Part shown: in pieces, positions 55,064 to 64,000 of the stretch
How positions within the stretch are numbered: the first letter of the stretch is position 1
How the letters are laid out: every line of letters begins with the position of its first letter
Source: Botryosphaeria dothidea
Lineage: Eukaryota; Ascomycota; Dothideomycetes; Botryosphaeriales; Botryosphaeriaceae
Reading direction: 5' to 3'
Length of the DNA: 64,000 nt
Assembly (NCBI GenBank): GCA_011503125.2
Contig: WWBZ02000016.1
Coordinates: 1,178,001-1,242,000 of the forward strand
The notes under the pieces: generated by a model
Database searches by the model: none
Told to the model about the DNA's origin: nothing
The model's input: only the letters and a program-made list of their open reading frames with translations
Made by a program: the position numbers and the translations under genes

Positions 55064-57374
55064 CTAGTCCTCATCAAAGATTTGGTATGTGTTGACAAGA
55101 ATGGTGTCCAAAACCTTGGCCTGGAGCCCGGCGTCGGCCATGGCTCCCCTGTGCTGTCCCATGATGGTAGGCCTACCCACACGTTAGTCTCACATGATAA
55201 CGGAGCATGCTCGGATGACTTACGCGAAACAGATTGCCAAATTACTAGTGCTCATCCTGTTGCTTGCGCTCCTCTCCTGCACCCGATTCATGTGCAGCAC
55301 AACCGCCCTCAATGTGGCATAGTTAGGGTCAGGCAGCGCGTTGATGATTGCGTGCAGGCTGTCCCTCCTAACCGTATCGTCTTCGATCTTCGCTGCCTCA
55401 ATGAACTCATCATAATGGGCTGATGTGAGCAATGGATCGGGGAGATCGCGGAGGAATTGCTTCAGAAGACCAGCAACGCTATTGACATCATGGTAGAATG
55501 CCTCCGGGTTGCGGAAATCAACTGCAGAGGAATCTGTGCCTTTGTCAGAATGCGCTTTCTTATCAGATTACGAAAGGAATTCACTTACCGTGGTCAAACA
55601 TCTGCTTCATAGCCATGATATGCGAGCTTGTACCGGGAACGCGGTAGATACCCTCAGTGTCTAGACCAAACATATCCACGGCCTGGATACATTGGTATAC
55701 GACAATTGGAACAGGCGACCCATCTCTGTGAAATAGATCATCCAGCGTGATCCCAAAGACAGGCTTGATTGGCGGGGCATTGGAGAAGTGCGCTGGAGGT
55801 CCATTTGGCGGTGGGCCTCCATAAGCTCCACCGCCACTGTGCGGAGGAGGCCCGCCGTTACTGAAGCCAGAGGTTTGCGGCGGAAAGTCACTCGTCGGGT
55901 AAGGGGGGCGTGAGTCCTGAGGAGACGAGTATGGGTTCTGTCGCAATGGGTCTTGTGGCGACAAAATCGGGGATGTGTCTCTCGGAGGGTTGTACGAGAG
56001 GAACGAAGGCTGGTCTTGCTGCTGTGGAGGCGGAGGTGGAGGCTGAGTCTGAACAGGTGATGGTTGAGACGGGCGGAATGGGTCAGACGTCGGTGCCTGA
56101 GGGAGAGAAGGTTGCTGCGTAGGAGCCAATGTCTAATAAAGATTAGCCACATTGTTAAGGACTCGCAAATCTAGGGAAACTTACATGGTGCTGTTGGTAC
56201 CTGATCTCTGGGGGCCTCGGGACCTTTCCTGAGTGCTCAGTTATGAAGGAAGTAAGATCCTTATCATTGTCGATCCTGTAGATGATGTCGCGAAGACTGG
56301 GATGCTCCGGCTCGCCAGGGTTGTTCAGCGGGGCGACGAGAATACCGTTTCCAAGGAGGAGTTTCTCGTTGAAGGAAGCTGTAAAAACGTATTAATGGCC
56401 ATTCCGCCAATGTAACAGCGCTGAAAGATTCAGCTTACCAAACTTCTGCATCTGCAGGGTCAGGCCAGAGTCACATTCCTTAATGAGCTCCATCATCGAC
56501 TTGACGGACTGGGGGCGCAGTCTGTCGACAAGCTCAGTTCGTAGCAGTTGCGCGTTTTCGACCTTGCTCTTGTAGTCCTGATCCGCAGCTTGAAGTTTGC
56601 GGTGGATATCCTCTTCATGCTGAGCCGCGCTCTTGGGACCCTTGATGCCGAACACCCTTCCTGCGGTCCTGTCACCGGTCTTGACCTTGTCATAGTCGTC
56701 CGCCAAAGATTCGTATTTGGCCTTGGCCTTCTCCATCTGTGAGATGGCATCCGACACCTTCTTCTCGTCTGCCAATGCCTTCTGCTTCAATTGCTTCCTT
56801 TGTCTCTCGATGGTGTTTGTGAGCTCATTCAGGTCCTCGTGCATCTGGTGCAGCGACAGGGCGAACTGCATGCCGTTGTCGCCCATGCGCTCATGGAGTT
56901 TCGTGGCCTCCTCGAACTGGATTCCATAGGTACCCTGACGAGAGTCGTTGCGGCGGAGAGCCTCATGGGTGGAACGACAGAGCTTCTTGATGCCCTGAGC
57001 CTGTTCTTCCTCGAGCTTGGAGCGCTTCCCCAAGAAACTGGAGAAGTCCTGTTGGGCACTTATTAGAAATCTGGGAGGCGCTAGATAGGCGGGCTGGGAC
57101 ATACCCTTGCGGAAGCAATGCTCTGCTTGAGTCTGGTGAGTAGCGTGTTCACTCCGATCTGGATCCTGGTTAGCGATGCGCCACAGAGCTATGCGACGGC
57201 GCAACACACGTCTGAGTATATGACTTCGTCCACCTCCTTCTGGATGGCGAGATCAACGAGCGCAGGCTGCTGCACAGGCAGCGCAGGCTCCGGATCATTC
57301 GGCGACGAGGGCCCCTCTTGCAGGGGCGTGTGCGGCTGGTCCGCAGGGGAGCTTGGAAGGTCCTTGGAATCCAT
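55064..57374 (-). CDS. RGD1: F-BAR and RhoGAP protein, Rgd1-like
   Basis: Membrane-curving GTPase activator for Rho GTPases (Rho3/Rho4 in yeast), acting at sites of polar growth and septation. Seven exons (57374-57210, 57158-57105, 57048-56439, 56378-56185, 56132-55589, 55533-55224, 55172-55064) give 661 aa. The F-BAR coiled coil spans exons 2 to 4: FSSFLGKRSKLEEEQAQGIKK, LNELTNTIERQRKQLKQKAL. A Pro/Gln/Gly-rich linker (PPPPPPQQQD; GGGAYGGPPPNGPPAHF) leads to the RhoGAP domain: FGITLDDLFHRDG, the arginine finger in GIYRVPG, LKQFLRDLPDPLLT, and NRMSTSNLAICFAPTIMG. Domain order matches Rgd1. ATG 57374 opens a Pro-rich N-terminus. Confidence 0.9.
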
Positions 57375-57759
57375 AATGGATTGCGATAGATGCCGGAAAG
57401 CTGGCCGGCGGGCTTCGTCGAGAGGAGGTCGAAGTGTGGTGTTGGCAGCCCTGGGTTCGGGAAGGGTAATTAGGTATTACGACGGGTGCCGATCGAATGC
57501 GCGTATCCAGGGCTGAAGTGGAGCACAGCCCCCGTGACGTCGCGCGCGATTGTGGCTGGGGCGGAGGCGGCGGCGGCGGCGGTTCGCGGGTAGGCATGGG
57601 CCAAAGAGGAGTTGACTCGCCGAACGATGCGCGCGCCATGTCTATCGGTGGCGGGGATCTTGTTTAACCTGCGCTCTCCAACTCCCTCGCGTCACCAACA
57701 CCACTAACAGCACACCACCGGCGGAGCTCTGGATTTCTTCTGCGAGGACTACACCAACC
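57375..57759. promoter_or_regulatory. Divergent promoter of RGD1 and the PNPOx-like gene
   Basis: 385 nt, GC-rich, containing a GGC repeat. No TATA box seen. Confidence 0.4.
57561..57582. repeat. GGC-type trinucleotide repeat
   Basis: Short run of GGC/GCG units upstream of RGD1, between the two divergent genes. Confidence 0.7.
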
Positions 57760-58540
57760 ATGCCCGAATCTACCGCACCCACCGTGTCCGCCACGCTGCC
57801 GCAGGATGTCGTCCAATGCCTGGAAAATGCGCGCTACGTGAGTTCCGCGACAGACACCGCGCATTCATGCGCTTCCTAGGACCCCGCTTTCGTGGACATG
57901 GACGTTGACCGTTATGCAGATGCACCTTGCGACAAGCTCTTCCGACGCCATGCCTCACATCTCCCTCATGAACTACACCTACCTACCCTCCTCGCCCTAC
58001 TCGCCCACGCCGCAGATCGTCATGACCACCCCGCCCGGAACCCAGAAGACCACCAACCTCTGTCAAAACCCACGCGTCTCTTTGCTGGTTCATGACTGGG
58101 TGACCACCCGTCCTCCGACACTTGCCTCCGGTCGCGAATCGAGCCCGCCGCCCGCCGCTTCCCGGAGTTCCCTCGCTACCTTGCTTTTAGGCATGAACTC
58201 CGCTTCTTTTGCACGGATCTCGGTCACAATCAATGGCGATGCCACTTTTGTGCCGCGCGATTCAGAAGAAGAGAAGTGGCTTAAGGCCAGGCATCTGGAG
58301 AACAACACATTTGGCTCCGAGGTGGATGATGCAAACAATGCATTCGGCACAGATCCCAACGTCTCTGGGAGTGGAGATGGCGGAAGAGGATACTGGGTTG
58401 AGGGTGAGGAGACACGAGTAATAGTCGTGTCCATCAAAGATGGTCGCATCTCAGACTACAAGGGCCAAATCACGGACTGGGTCATCGCCAATGAGGACGG
58501 GACGGGTAGCTCGGCAAACACCTTGCCAAACGGTGTGTGA
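57760..58540 (+). CDS. Pyridoxamine-phosphate-oxidase-fold flavoprotein (YLR456W/YPR172W family)
   Basis: Split-barrel FMN-binding protein of unknown reaction, related to two yeast paralogues. Two exons, 57760-57837 and 57920-58540, give 232 aa. The N-terminus is ATLPQDVVQCLENARYMHLAT, formed across the intron (GTGAGT donor). The core reads HISLMNYTYLPSSPYSP, IVMTTPPGTQKTTNL, then NPRVSLLVHDW, the pattern of this PNPOx subfamily. A Ser/Pro-rich insert follows (TLASGRESSPPPAASRSS). The C-terminal part has FARISVTINGDATFV and VIVVSIKDGRISDYKGQITDW. No targeting signal. Fold and family are confident, activity not. Confidence 0.87.
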
Positions 58541-59356
58541 GATGATCAGCGCGAATGGTCGTTGATCAACTGTGGTTCTTCCGAGTTATCCGGGAAGGTT
58601 CGCAGTGAAATACGATTCCTACATATTTCGGTTGGCTCTATCGGGGGCAATACAGGCCTGTTAAATAAAATTGAGGGATGGAGTGGTGAAGGAAAGCTCC
58701 ATGTGCCATACGGCTTCGCCTGCATGGCATCTTCACTTCGCGCCAACAGCAGGAAATCCATGCATTGCTACGTCGGCCAAAAGGATTGGGCGACATGCGC
58801 TCAATGAAACAAAAGCTTGGGTAAAGCTGCCATAGCTTGTACAAATTGAGTTAATCCATAATGCTTATAGGCATTTACGCGGATTTTGAACCTTTCGAGT
58901 AGTGTTGCGATATTCGTATGTATTCTGAGCTTCGGCTCGGATAGCTCTGGATATGAACCGAATCGCACCCTATCCTCCTGTCTCCTGATTGCGCCGGGAA
59001 TTCCAACCCCTTCGTAGATTTGCTCATCTGGATTGACCGTGGTGGCACAAAGCGGGAATCCGGTACAACTTCTGGGCCAATGCGTGCTCTATCTGCGCCA
59101 GCGACGTCTTGCTTGAGAGGCACGAGCAATCAAGTCCCTGATTCTCTCAGGTGGGAGTACCAAGACCATGGAAAATGGTGCGAGAGATGACTTTCAACGT
59201 CCAGATAGCAGTATGTCGGCGAGTACCGCAAATGGACGCGCATCATGTCTACTGGATGGCTGACCGGAAGTGATTCCTTTAGAGAAGCCTTGTCGGTGAC
59301 CGATGCGGTGTTCGTACCGGCGTATTAGATCGATTGCAACAGGCTCTGCAGCAACT
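58541..59356. other. Intergenic spacer between convergent genes
   Basis: 3' flanks of the PNPOx-like gene and of YAE1. No gene supported. Confidence 0.5.
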
Positions 59357-60148
59357 TCAGTCAACTGTCGTTGTCTCATCGTCTGTGTCCTCTCTGGCGC
59401 GTCTGTCCAGAATTCCAAGATCAATCTTCTCCTTCTCAGCCAGCGCATCCACAGCAGACAGCCACTTCGAAATCAGTGGATGCTGAGCAGCAACCTCCTC
59501 AAAAGTGACGTCCTCGTCCTGACCATCGACCTCATATTTCCAAATGCCTTCCTCGTCGAAATACTGTTGGCCAAACAGTGACACAATGTCCAACTCTTTC
59601 CGCGCCTCCGCCAATTGTTTCCTTACTCTCTCGAATGTCTCGACCGCTTCCTCTGCCCCAGTATTTCTGACCTTGCCCAGCGCTGCAGCCCTCAGCGCCA
59701 GAGCCACACCTTCCAACGCCCCAAGCACCCAACCTGCCTTGATGCCTAGCACAGCGCCCAACGGAAACCCCTCGTCAAAGCCATCCTGCACATGTCCAGC
59801 TTTACTCTCAGCAATACCGTCACGATACCCAGCCGTGACGTGGATGCTGCGCAGGCGCGGTATATCTGAGACATCTCCGTTCGCAACAGTATTCTCCCCC
59901 AGCGCCACTTCGTCCTGTCCTTCACGGGAAGCAAAATTCGCGATTGGAGCTTCATCGTTGGGTGGCGAGCAGCCAAAAATGTCGTCGAGCTGGCTGGAGG
60001 TGGCGGGGGGTGCGGGCGGCGGGGCAGGCATGGGTTCGCCGAAAATGTCGGCGAGGGCGTTGCTGGGCGGCGGCGAGGCCGCGCCACGCAGTGAGAGGGA
60101 ATGGAAGGCGGTGGTGGGTGACATGTCGCCGGTGTCCTCACGCAGCAT
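59357..60148 (-). CDS. YAE1: YAE1-type protein (deca-GX3 motif)
   Basis: Adaptor that, with Lto1, recruits the ribosome-recycling ATPase Rli1/ABCE1 to the cytosolic iron-sulfur assembly machinery. Single exon, 263 aa. The diagnostic glycine-every-fourth-residue motif is at about residues 107-143: YRDGIAESKAGHVQDGFDEG continuing with Gly at regular spacing. Before it is a long Pro/Ala-rich stretch with two repeats of an (A/D)DIFG element at about 33 and 55. After the motif comes a helical region (VETFERVRKQLAEARKEL) and an acidic tail. Start ATG 60148 is first; ATG 60124 is possible. YAE1 is favoured over Lto1 because of its length. Confidence 0.85.
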   Translation of the reverse strand: MLREDTGDMSPTTAFHSLSLRGAASPPPSNALADIFGEPMPAPPPAPPATSSQLDDIFGCSPPNDEAPIANFASREGQDEVALGENTVANGDVSDIPRLRSIHVTAGYRDGIAESKAGHVQDGFDEGFPLGAVLGIKAGWVLGALEGVALALRAAALGKVRNTGAEEAVETFERVRKQLAEARKELDIVSLFGQQYFDEEGIWKYEVDGQDEDVTFEEVAAQHPLISKWLSAVDALAEKEKIDLGILDRRAREDTDDETTTVD

Positions 60149-61089
60149 CGTGACTGGTTGTCTCAGTTGTTTTTTTCCGTGGCACGGCTGGAATGTTGAG
60201 TGGATGGGTATGGGTACAGGAAGTTAGGATGCCGCGATGAACTCTCTGATTTCGCTTATCGATATGATGCTGTTAAAAGTCGTTGCCGGTATGACTGCTG
60301 AACTGCTGCCGTACCGTGGTACGCAGTCACAAGAGGTATCACTGTATTTGGACTTCATCATACTGGTTTCCCAGGCGGGGAAAAAGAAAAACTTCTGGGA
60401 GCACATAGTTGGTGTGGTTGCACCATTCCACCACACCCGTCTTGCTGAAGATGCATTGTAGAATTTACGCGGCCTCGATCAGTATATAAGGCTTTTAGCA
60501 TTGTCGAAGCTTTCAAATGAGCCCAGCATGGTGGTCAGTGAACTAGCTAAAATTTGATCTAGGTATCAGAACTCAATAATGGATGATATGGTACTTCCCG
60601 GAAGTTTTGCTCGTGTGTAAGGTAAAATGCATATTCGTAATGTAGCAGTGCTCAGTGGCTACGCTAGCGAAGACCGCAATGATCTCCATCGCGGTAGCCG
60701 TTAAAAGCAATTCTACGCCGCATACACTGGTGCTGTCATCGATATTTCGGCGCACGTCTCTTCCGTACTCGGCATGGCTTACCGCGACAGTCCGTGTTCC
60801 AACTCCAACGAGCCTTGCATCATCAACCGCTCCGGTGCCCCACTTGCCGCAGCAACGCCTTCTGGCGGCGAGCTGGCACCCTGATTTGCGGGGACAACCC
60901 GGGTGAATGCGAAAGCGAACGTGCCGCAAGATGCGACAAAATGCTCTAATCAGAAGCTAATGTGCGGAACCTTGCCGCTAGGTCATGGCTTAGCGCATCC
61001 TTGTCTTGCCGTATTAGTCGAGACCAGAGTGTCACTAGCTGTGCTTTCTTCCAACTTCATCATCGTCCTGTCCCCTTTTACCGTCTATC
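60149..61089. other. Divergent intergenic region
   Basis: Promoters of YAE1 and of the P450. A TATATAAG stretch near 60482 is too far from either start to assign. No gene supported. Confidence 0.5.
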
Positions 61090-63174
61090 ATGGCTGTCAA
61101 TAGCACGCTTGTGCTTGCAGTGATCCCGCTGTTTCTGTGGTATCTTTATTCACTTGCGGTAAAATGGCGTTTCGGAGGAAAGCGGGAAGGCCTCGTCTAT
61201 GCGCCCACGTCTCTGTTTTTTGGAGCCGGAAGGGCCATTGCCGGCCTCTACAGGGCGAGGGGAGACATGAGACTCCACTCTGGTTAGCAACCTTCGAACA
61301 TGTTTCTTCTCCAAAACATCTGAATTCATCCCCTCGCAGATTACATCTTCTACGACCTCGTCAAGTCACTGGGCCATCCGCCCGTAGTGATCATGGACTT
61401 GCGCCCATTTCACTACGAAGTCGCTATTATCAACTCCCACGATGTTGCCGAACAGATTGCGAAGGCGTCTAAGATTTTTCCTTATAGTGTTCCAAAATCA
61501 CCGACCATGGGTATGCCACTCCCATCCCATGATATCTTCCACTAATCCGTTTCCTATTAGCCGATATAATGCCACTTGTTGGCCAGTACTCACTCCTTAA
61601 TGCTGAGGTAGGTACAGACCGTTGATTGTATTCAAGTCTTCTCAAAAGATCTAGATTGTCTCGTACATTCTTTCTTATTCCTTCCCTTCGCTTCAAACCC
61701 TCCATCTAACATGACTACCAGGACCAAATTTGGAAGGCACTTCGCCGAACCTACAACCAAGGCTTTGCACCTACGCACCTTGTAACTCTTCTTCCGCGTA
61801 TCGTAGAAAAGACCAATATCTTTGTCAATCGTCTTGACGAGCTTGTCCGTTCCGGAAACCCATCCGCACTCGATGGACTCTGTATCAATCTGACCTTTGA
61901 CATAATTGGTGTGCTCATGCCTTTCCCCCTGGGCTTTCGAAGCAAGCACTGACGAACCAATCCACAAAAGGCGCCGTTGTGATGGACGTAGACCTCAATG
62001 CTCAACTAGATGTCACTCGCCAAAGCGCGCTCGTCCGCTACTACCGCGAGCTCATCAGCTCCTACACCGACTCATCCGGCGTCGTCGGCGTGCCCTGTAA
62101 CCCGATCCTGAAATGGCGCCGCAACAAGCTCACGCGCCTCATCGACGCCGAGCTCAAAGCCATCATCCTCGACAAGCACGCCGAAGTCCTCGCCAACGCC
62201 GCCTCCTCGAACCATAACGGCAGCGCCTCAAAGACCTCCACAAACCGTCCCCGCTCCGTCCTTTCCCTCAGCCTCCAAGACACCGGCTCGTCTTCGCTCT
62301 CCCCTCTCGCCCTCCAAACCACCGCCGACACGCTCAAGACCTTCCTCTTCGCCGGCCATGACACGACCAGCGTCCTCCTCCAATGGGCCTTCTACGAGCT
62401 CTCCCGCACGTCGCACGCCCTCGGCGCCCTGCGCTCCGAACTCGACGCCGTCTTCGGCCCCACCGCCACCTCCACGCAAATCGCAACCACCCTCGCCGGC
62501 CCCGCCGGCGACGACCTGATCAAGAAGCTCGCCTACACCTCCGCCATCATCAAGGAAACGCTCCGCCTCTACCCGCCGGCCGGGTCCGCTCGTCGCGTGC
62601 CCCCCGGCACGGGTTTCAACGTCACGCTGCCCAACGGCGGCGGCACGGCGTGCCTGGACGGCTACGTGCTGTACAACTGCCACTTCCTGGTGCAGCGCGA
62701 CCCAGCCGTGTTCGGCGACAACGCCGACGACTGGGTGCCGGAGCGGTGGCTGGGCGACGCGGATACGTCGCGGGTGGACGACATTCCTGAGAAAGATGTT
62801 GAAGATGCCGGGACGGGCAAGAGCGTGCCGGCGAGCGCGTGGCGCCCCTTCGAGCGGGGCCCCAGGAACTGCATCGGGCAGGAGCTGGCGAATTTGGAGG
62901 CGCGGGTGATTCTGGCGGTGGCGGCGCGCCGGTATGATTTCGCCAAGGTCGGGGCGGGCGAGGTGAAGAAGGATGCTGACGGGAAGCCGATGCTTGATGC
63001 CAAGGGGCAGTATGAGGTTGTGAGCCCGATGTTTAACGTAAGTTCAGCCTTTTCGTATTCCTTTTTTGTTGTCAGAGACAATCCCGCTGACTCGGTGCGC
63101 AGACGAGACAAGTAACTGCAAAGCCTTTTGATGGGATGAAGATGCTGGTAAAGTTCAATGAGGCAGAGTCTTGA
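61090..63174 (+). CDS. Cytochrome P450 monooxygenase
   Basis: ER-anchored haem-thiolate enzyme. Six exons (61090-61282, 61340-61510, 61561-61607, 61722-61908, 61971-63037, 63103-63174), all with consensus splice ends, give about 578 aa. N-terminal anchor: STLVLAVIPLFLWYLYSLAV. I-helix oxygen motif FAGHDTT, K-helix ETLR (KETLRLYPPA), the PERW region DDWVPERW, and the haem loop FERGPRNCIG with its Cys ligand. The 47-nt third exon encodes only ADIMPLVGQYSLLNAE. The general look is like stcS/aflN-type or other fungal secondary-metabolism P450s, but family assignment needs a tree. An Ala/Ser-rich insert lies before the I-helix (ANAASSNHNGSASKTSTN). No biosynthetic partner gene is seen to its left; anything to the right is outside the window. 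Confidence 0.93.
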
Positions 63175-64000
63175 AATGTCTCAATCAGCTGGAGTTGAGG
63201 TATCTATGATTGGGTTGGATTGGCTTGAATACAAACAAGGCAGGAATGATATTTGTGAGCTCGCTTCATTCTCCTATGTAGGGATTTTTTCTGCGGGCCT
63301 CTCCATGACGTCTACGTCAGCCAAAAATACATAGAAAAAGCCTGATCAGAAGAAAAGGCCCCTCACGGCTGAACATCAGACATAGACAAGGTCCTCGAAA
63401 ACTGACCAACCACAATCATCTTCGTATTTTCTCATTGGCCAAGTTACTGACATTTTGCGTCTTGCGAGTTGGACTCAACTCTGGGAGGGTGGTCAAAATT
63501 GTCCAGAATTCATCATTTGCACCTCACGGCAAGGCCTCCAAATTCACTGACCCTCCCTCCGTTCTCCCTTCCCATTCGGCTTTTGCTGCGTCGTGTTGTG
63601 AGACTTTTGATCGAATATCGAGGTTTCCTCGGGCTTTATCGATGATCATAGGAAGAACTGAAAGGAGCATGTTTTGAGCCTGTGTTCCTTTTCTTTCATC
63701 ACCTCGGTTGAACCTGTCTCAAAGATTTCATAAGCAGTGCCTGTGAACATTGCTTTATCCAATCATCTGTACAATTTGTATTAATTGCTAACCACAGGGG
63801 CTACCTGTATACGAGGGTTATCCCAGGTATGTTCATAACCATTGCCTATTTTCATAGAAAATATACATCCTCAAAAGCCTCATCTATCTATCCCCGGTTC
63901 ATTTCATCCAAGGGGCCTCCCGGCGTTATGACGCGTCAAATCCGAAAGGTGGAAGGTAGTCCGGTGGGAGTATCCAAAGATTATATCTACGCCAGAAAAT
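63175..64000. other. Right-edge intergenic sequence
   Basis: 3' flank of the P450, then AT-leaning sequence without a supported gene up to the window end. Confidence 0.5.

Noticed and set aside
1..64000. tRNA, rRNA, CRISPR arrays and intact transposons
   Set aside because: Looked for and not seen; a covariance-model scan would be needed to exclude a tRNA fully.

Overview
This window is nuclear DNA from a filamentous ascomycete (Pezizomycotina, possibly a Dothideomycete). Coding regions are interrupted by introns of about 50 to 170 nt with GT...AG ends and CTAAC-like branch sites. Genes lie on both strands and are separated by long spacers. The families are typically fungal: two Zn2Cys6 regulators, an ACS-type MFS transporter, a UapA-type permease, an ASH1 methyltransferase and an Rgd1-like F-BAR/RhoGAP protein. 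Exon joints below were inferred by reading splice sites and family motifs and have no transcript support.

Left part (1-8050): an FAD monooxygenase cut by the window edge, a cutinase-factor-like Zn2Cys6 regulator, an esterase whose frame breaks at a G6 run, and an oleate-type fatty acid desaturase. The first two look like the edge of an accessory or catabolic locus that continues to the left.

Accessory block (10461-20715): an ACS-family MFS transporter, a small DUF6914-like protein, two divergent non-haem Fe(II)/2-oxoglutarate oxygenases, an SsnA/AtzB-type amidohydrolase and a nucleobase-ascorbate transporter. The genes form two convergent pairs and two divergent pairs with shared promoters. 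Deaminase-like, oxygenase and purine-permease genes together suggest uptake and oxidation of a purine- or pyrimidine-like compound. The permease has lost two residues that contact substrate in UapA. This block is the best candidate for an undescribed system.

Housekeeping core (20872-38359): POP7/Rpp20 and LIP2 are divergent neighbours, followed by an unrecognised conserved protein, divergent SLU7 and REV3, another unrecognised fungal protein, and an amino-acid permease.

Regulatory and sparse part (38360-52535): a single-exon bZIP factor, a short Zn2Cys6 protein that ends early, and an ASH1-like histone methyltransferase with a duplicated N-terminal motif. Gene-free stretches of 1.4 to 2.8 kb separate them.

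Right part (52536-64000): a mitochondrial ABC1/UbiB kinase-like protein, an Rgd1 homologue, a PNPOx-fold protein, a YAE1 homologue and a six-exon cytochrome P450. I saw no rRNA, tRNA, CRISPR array or intact transposon.
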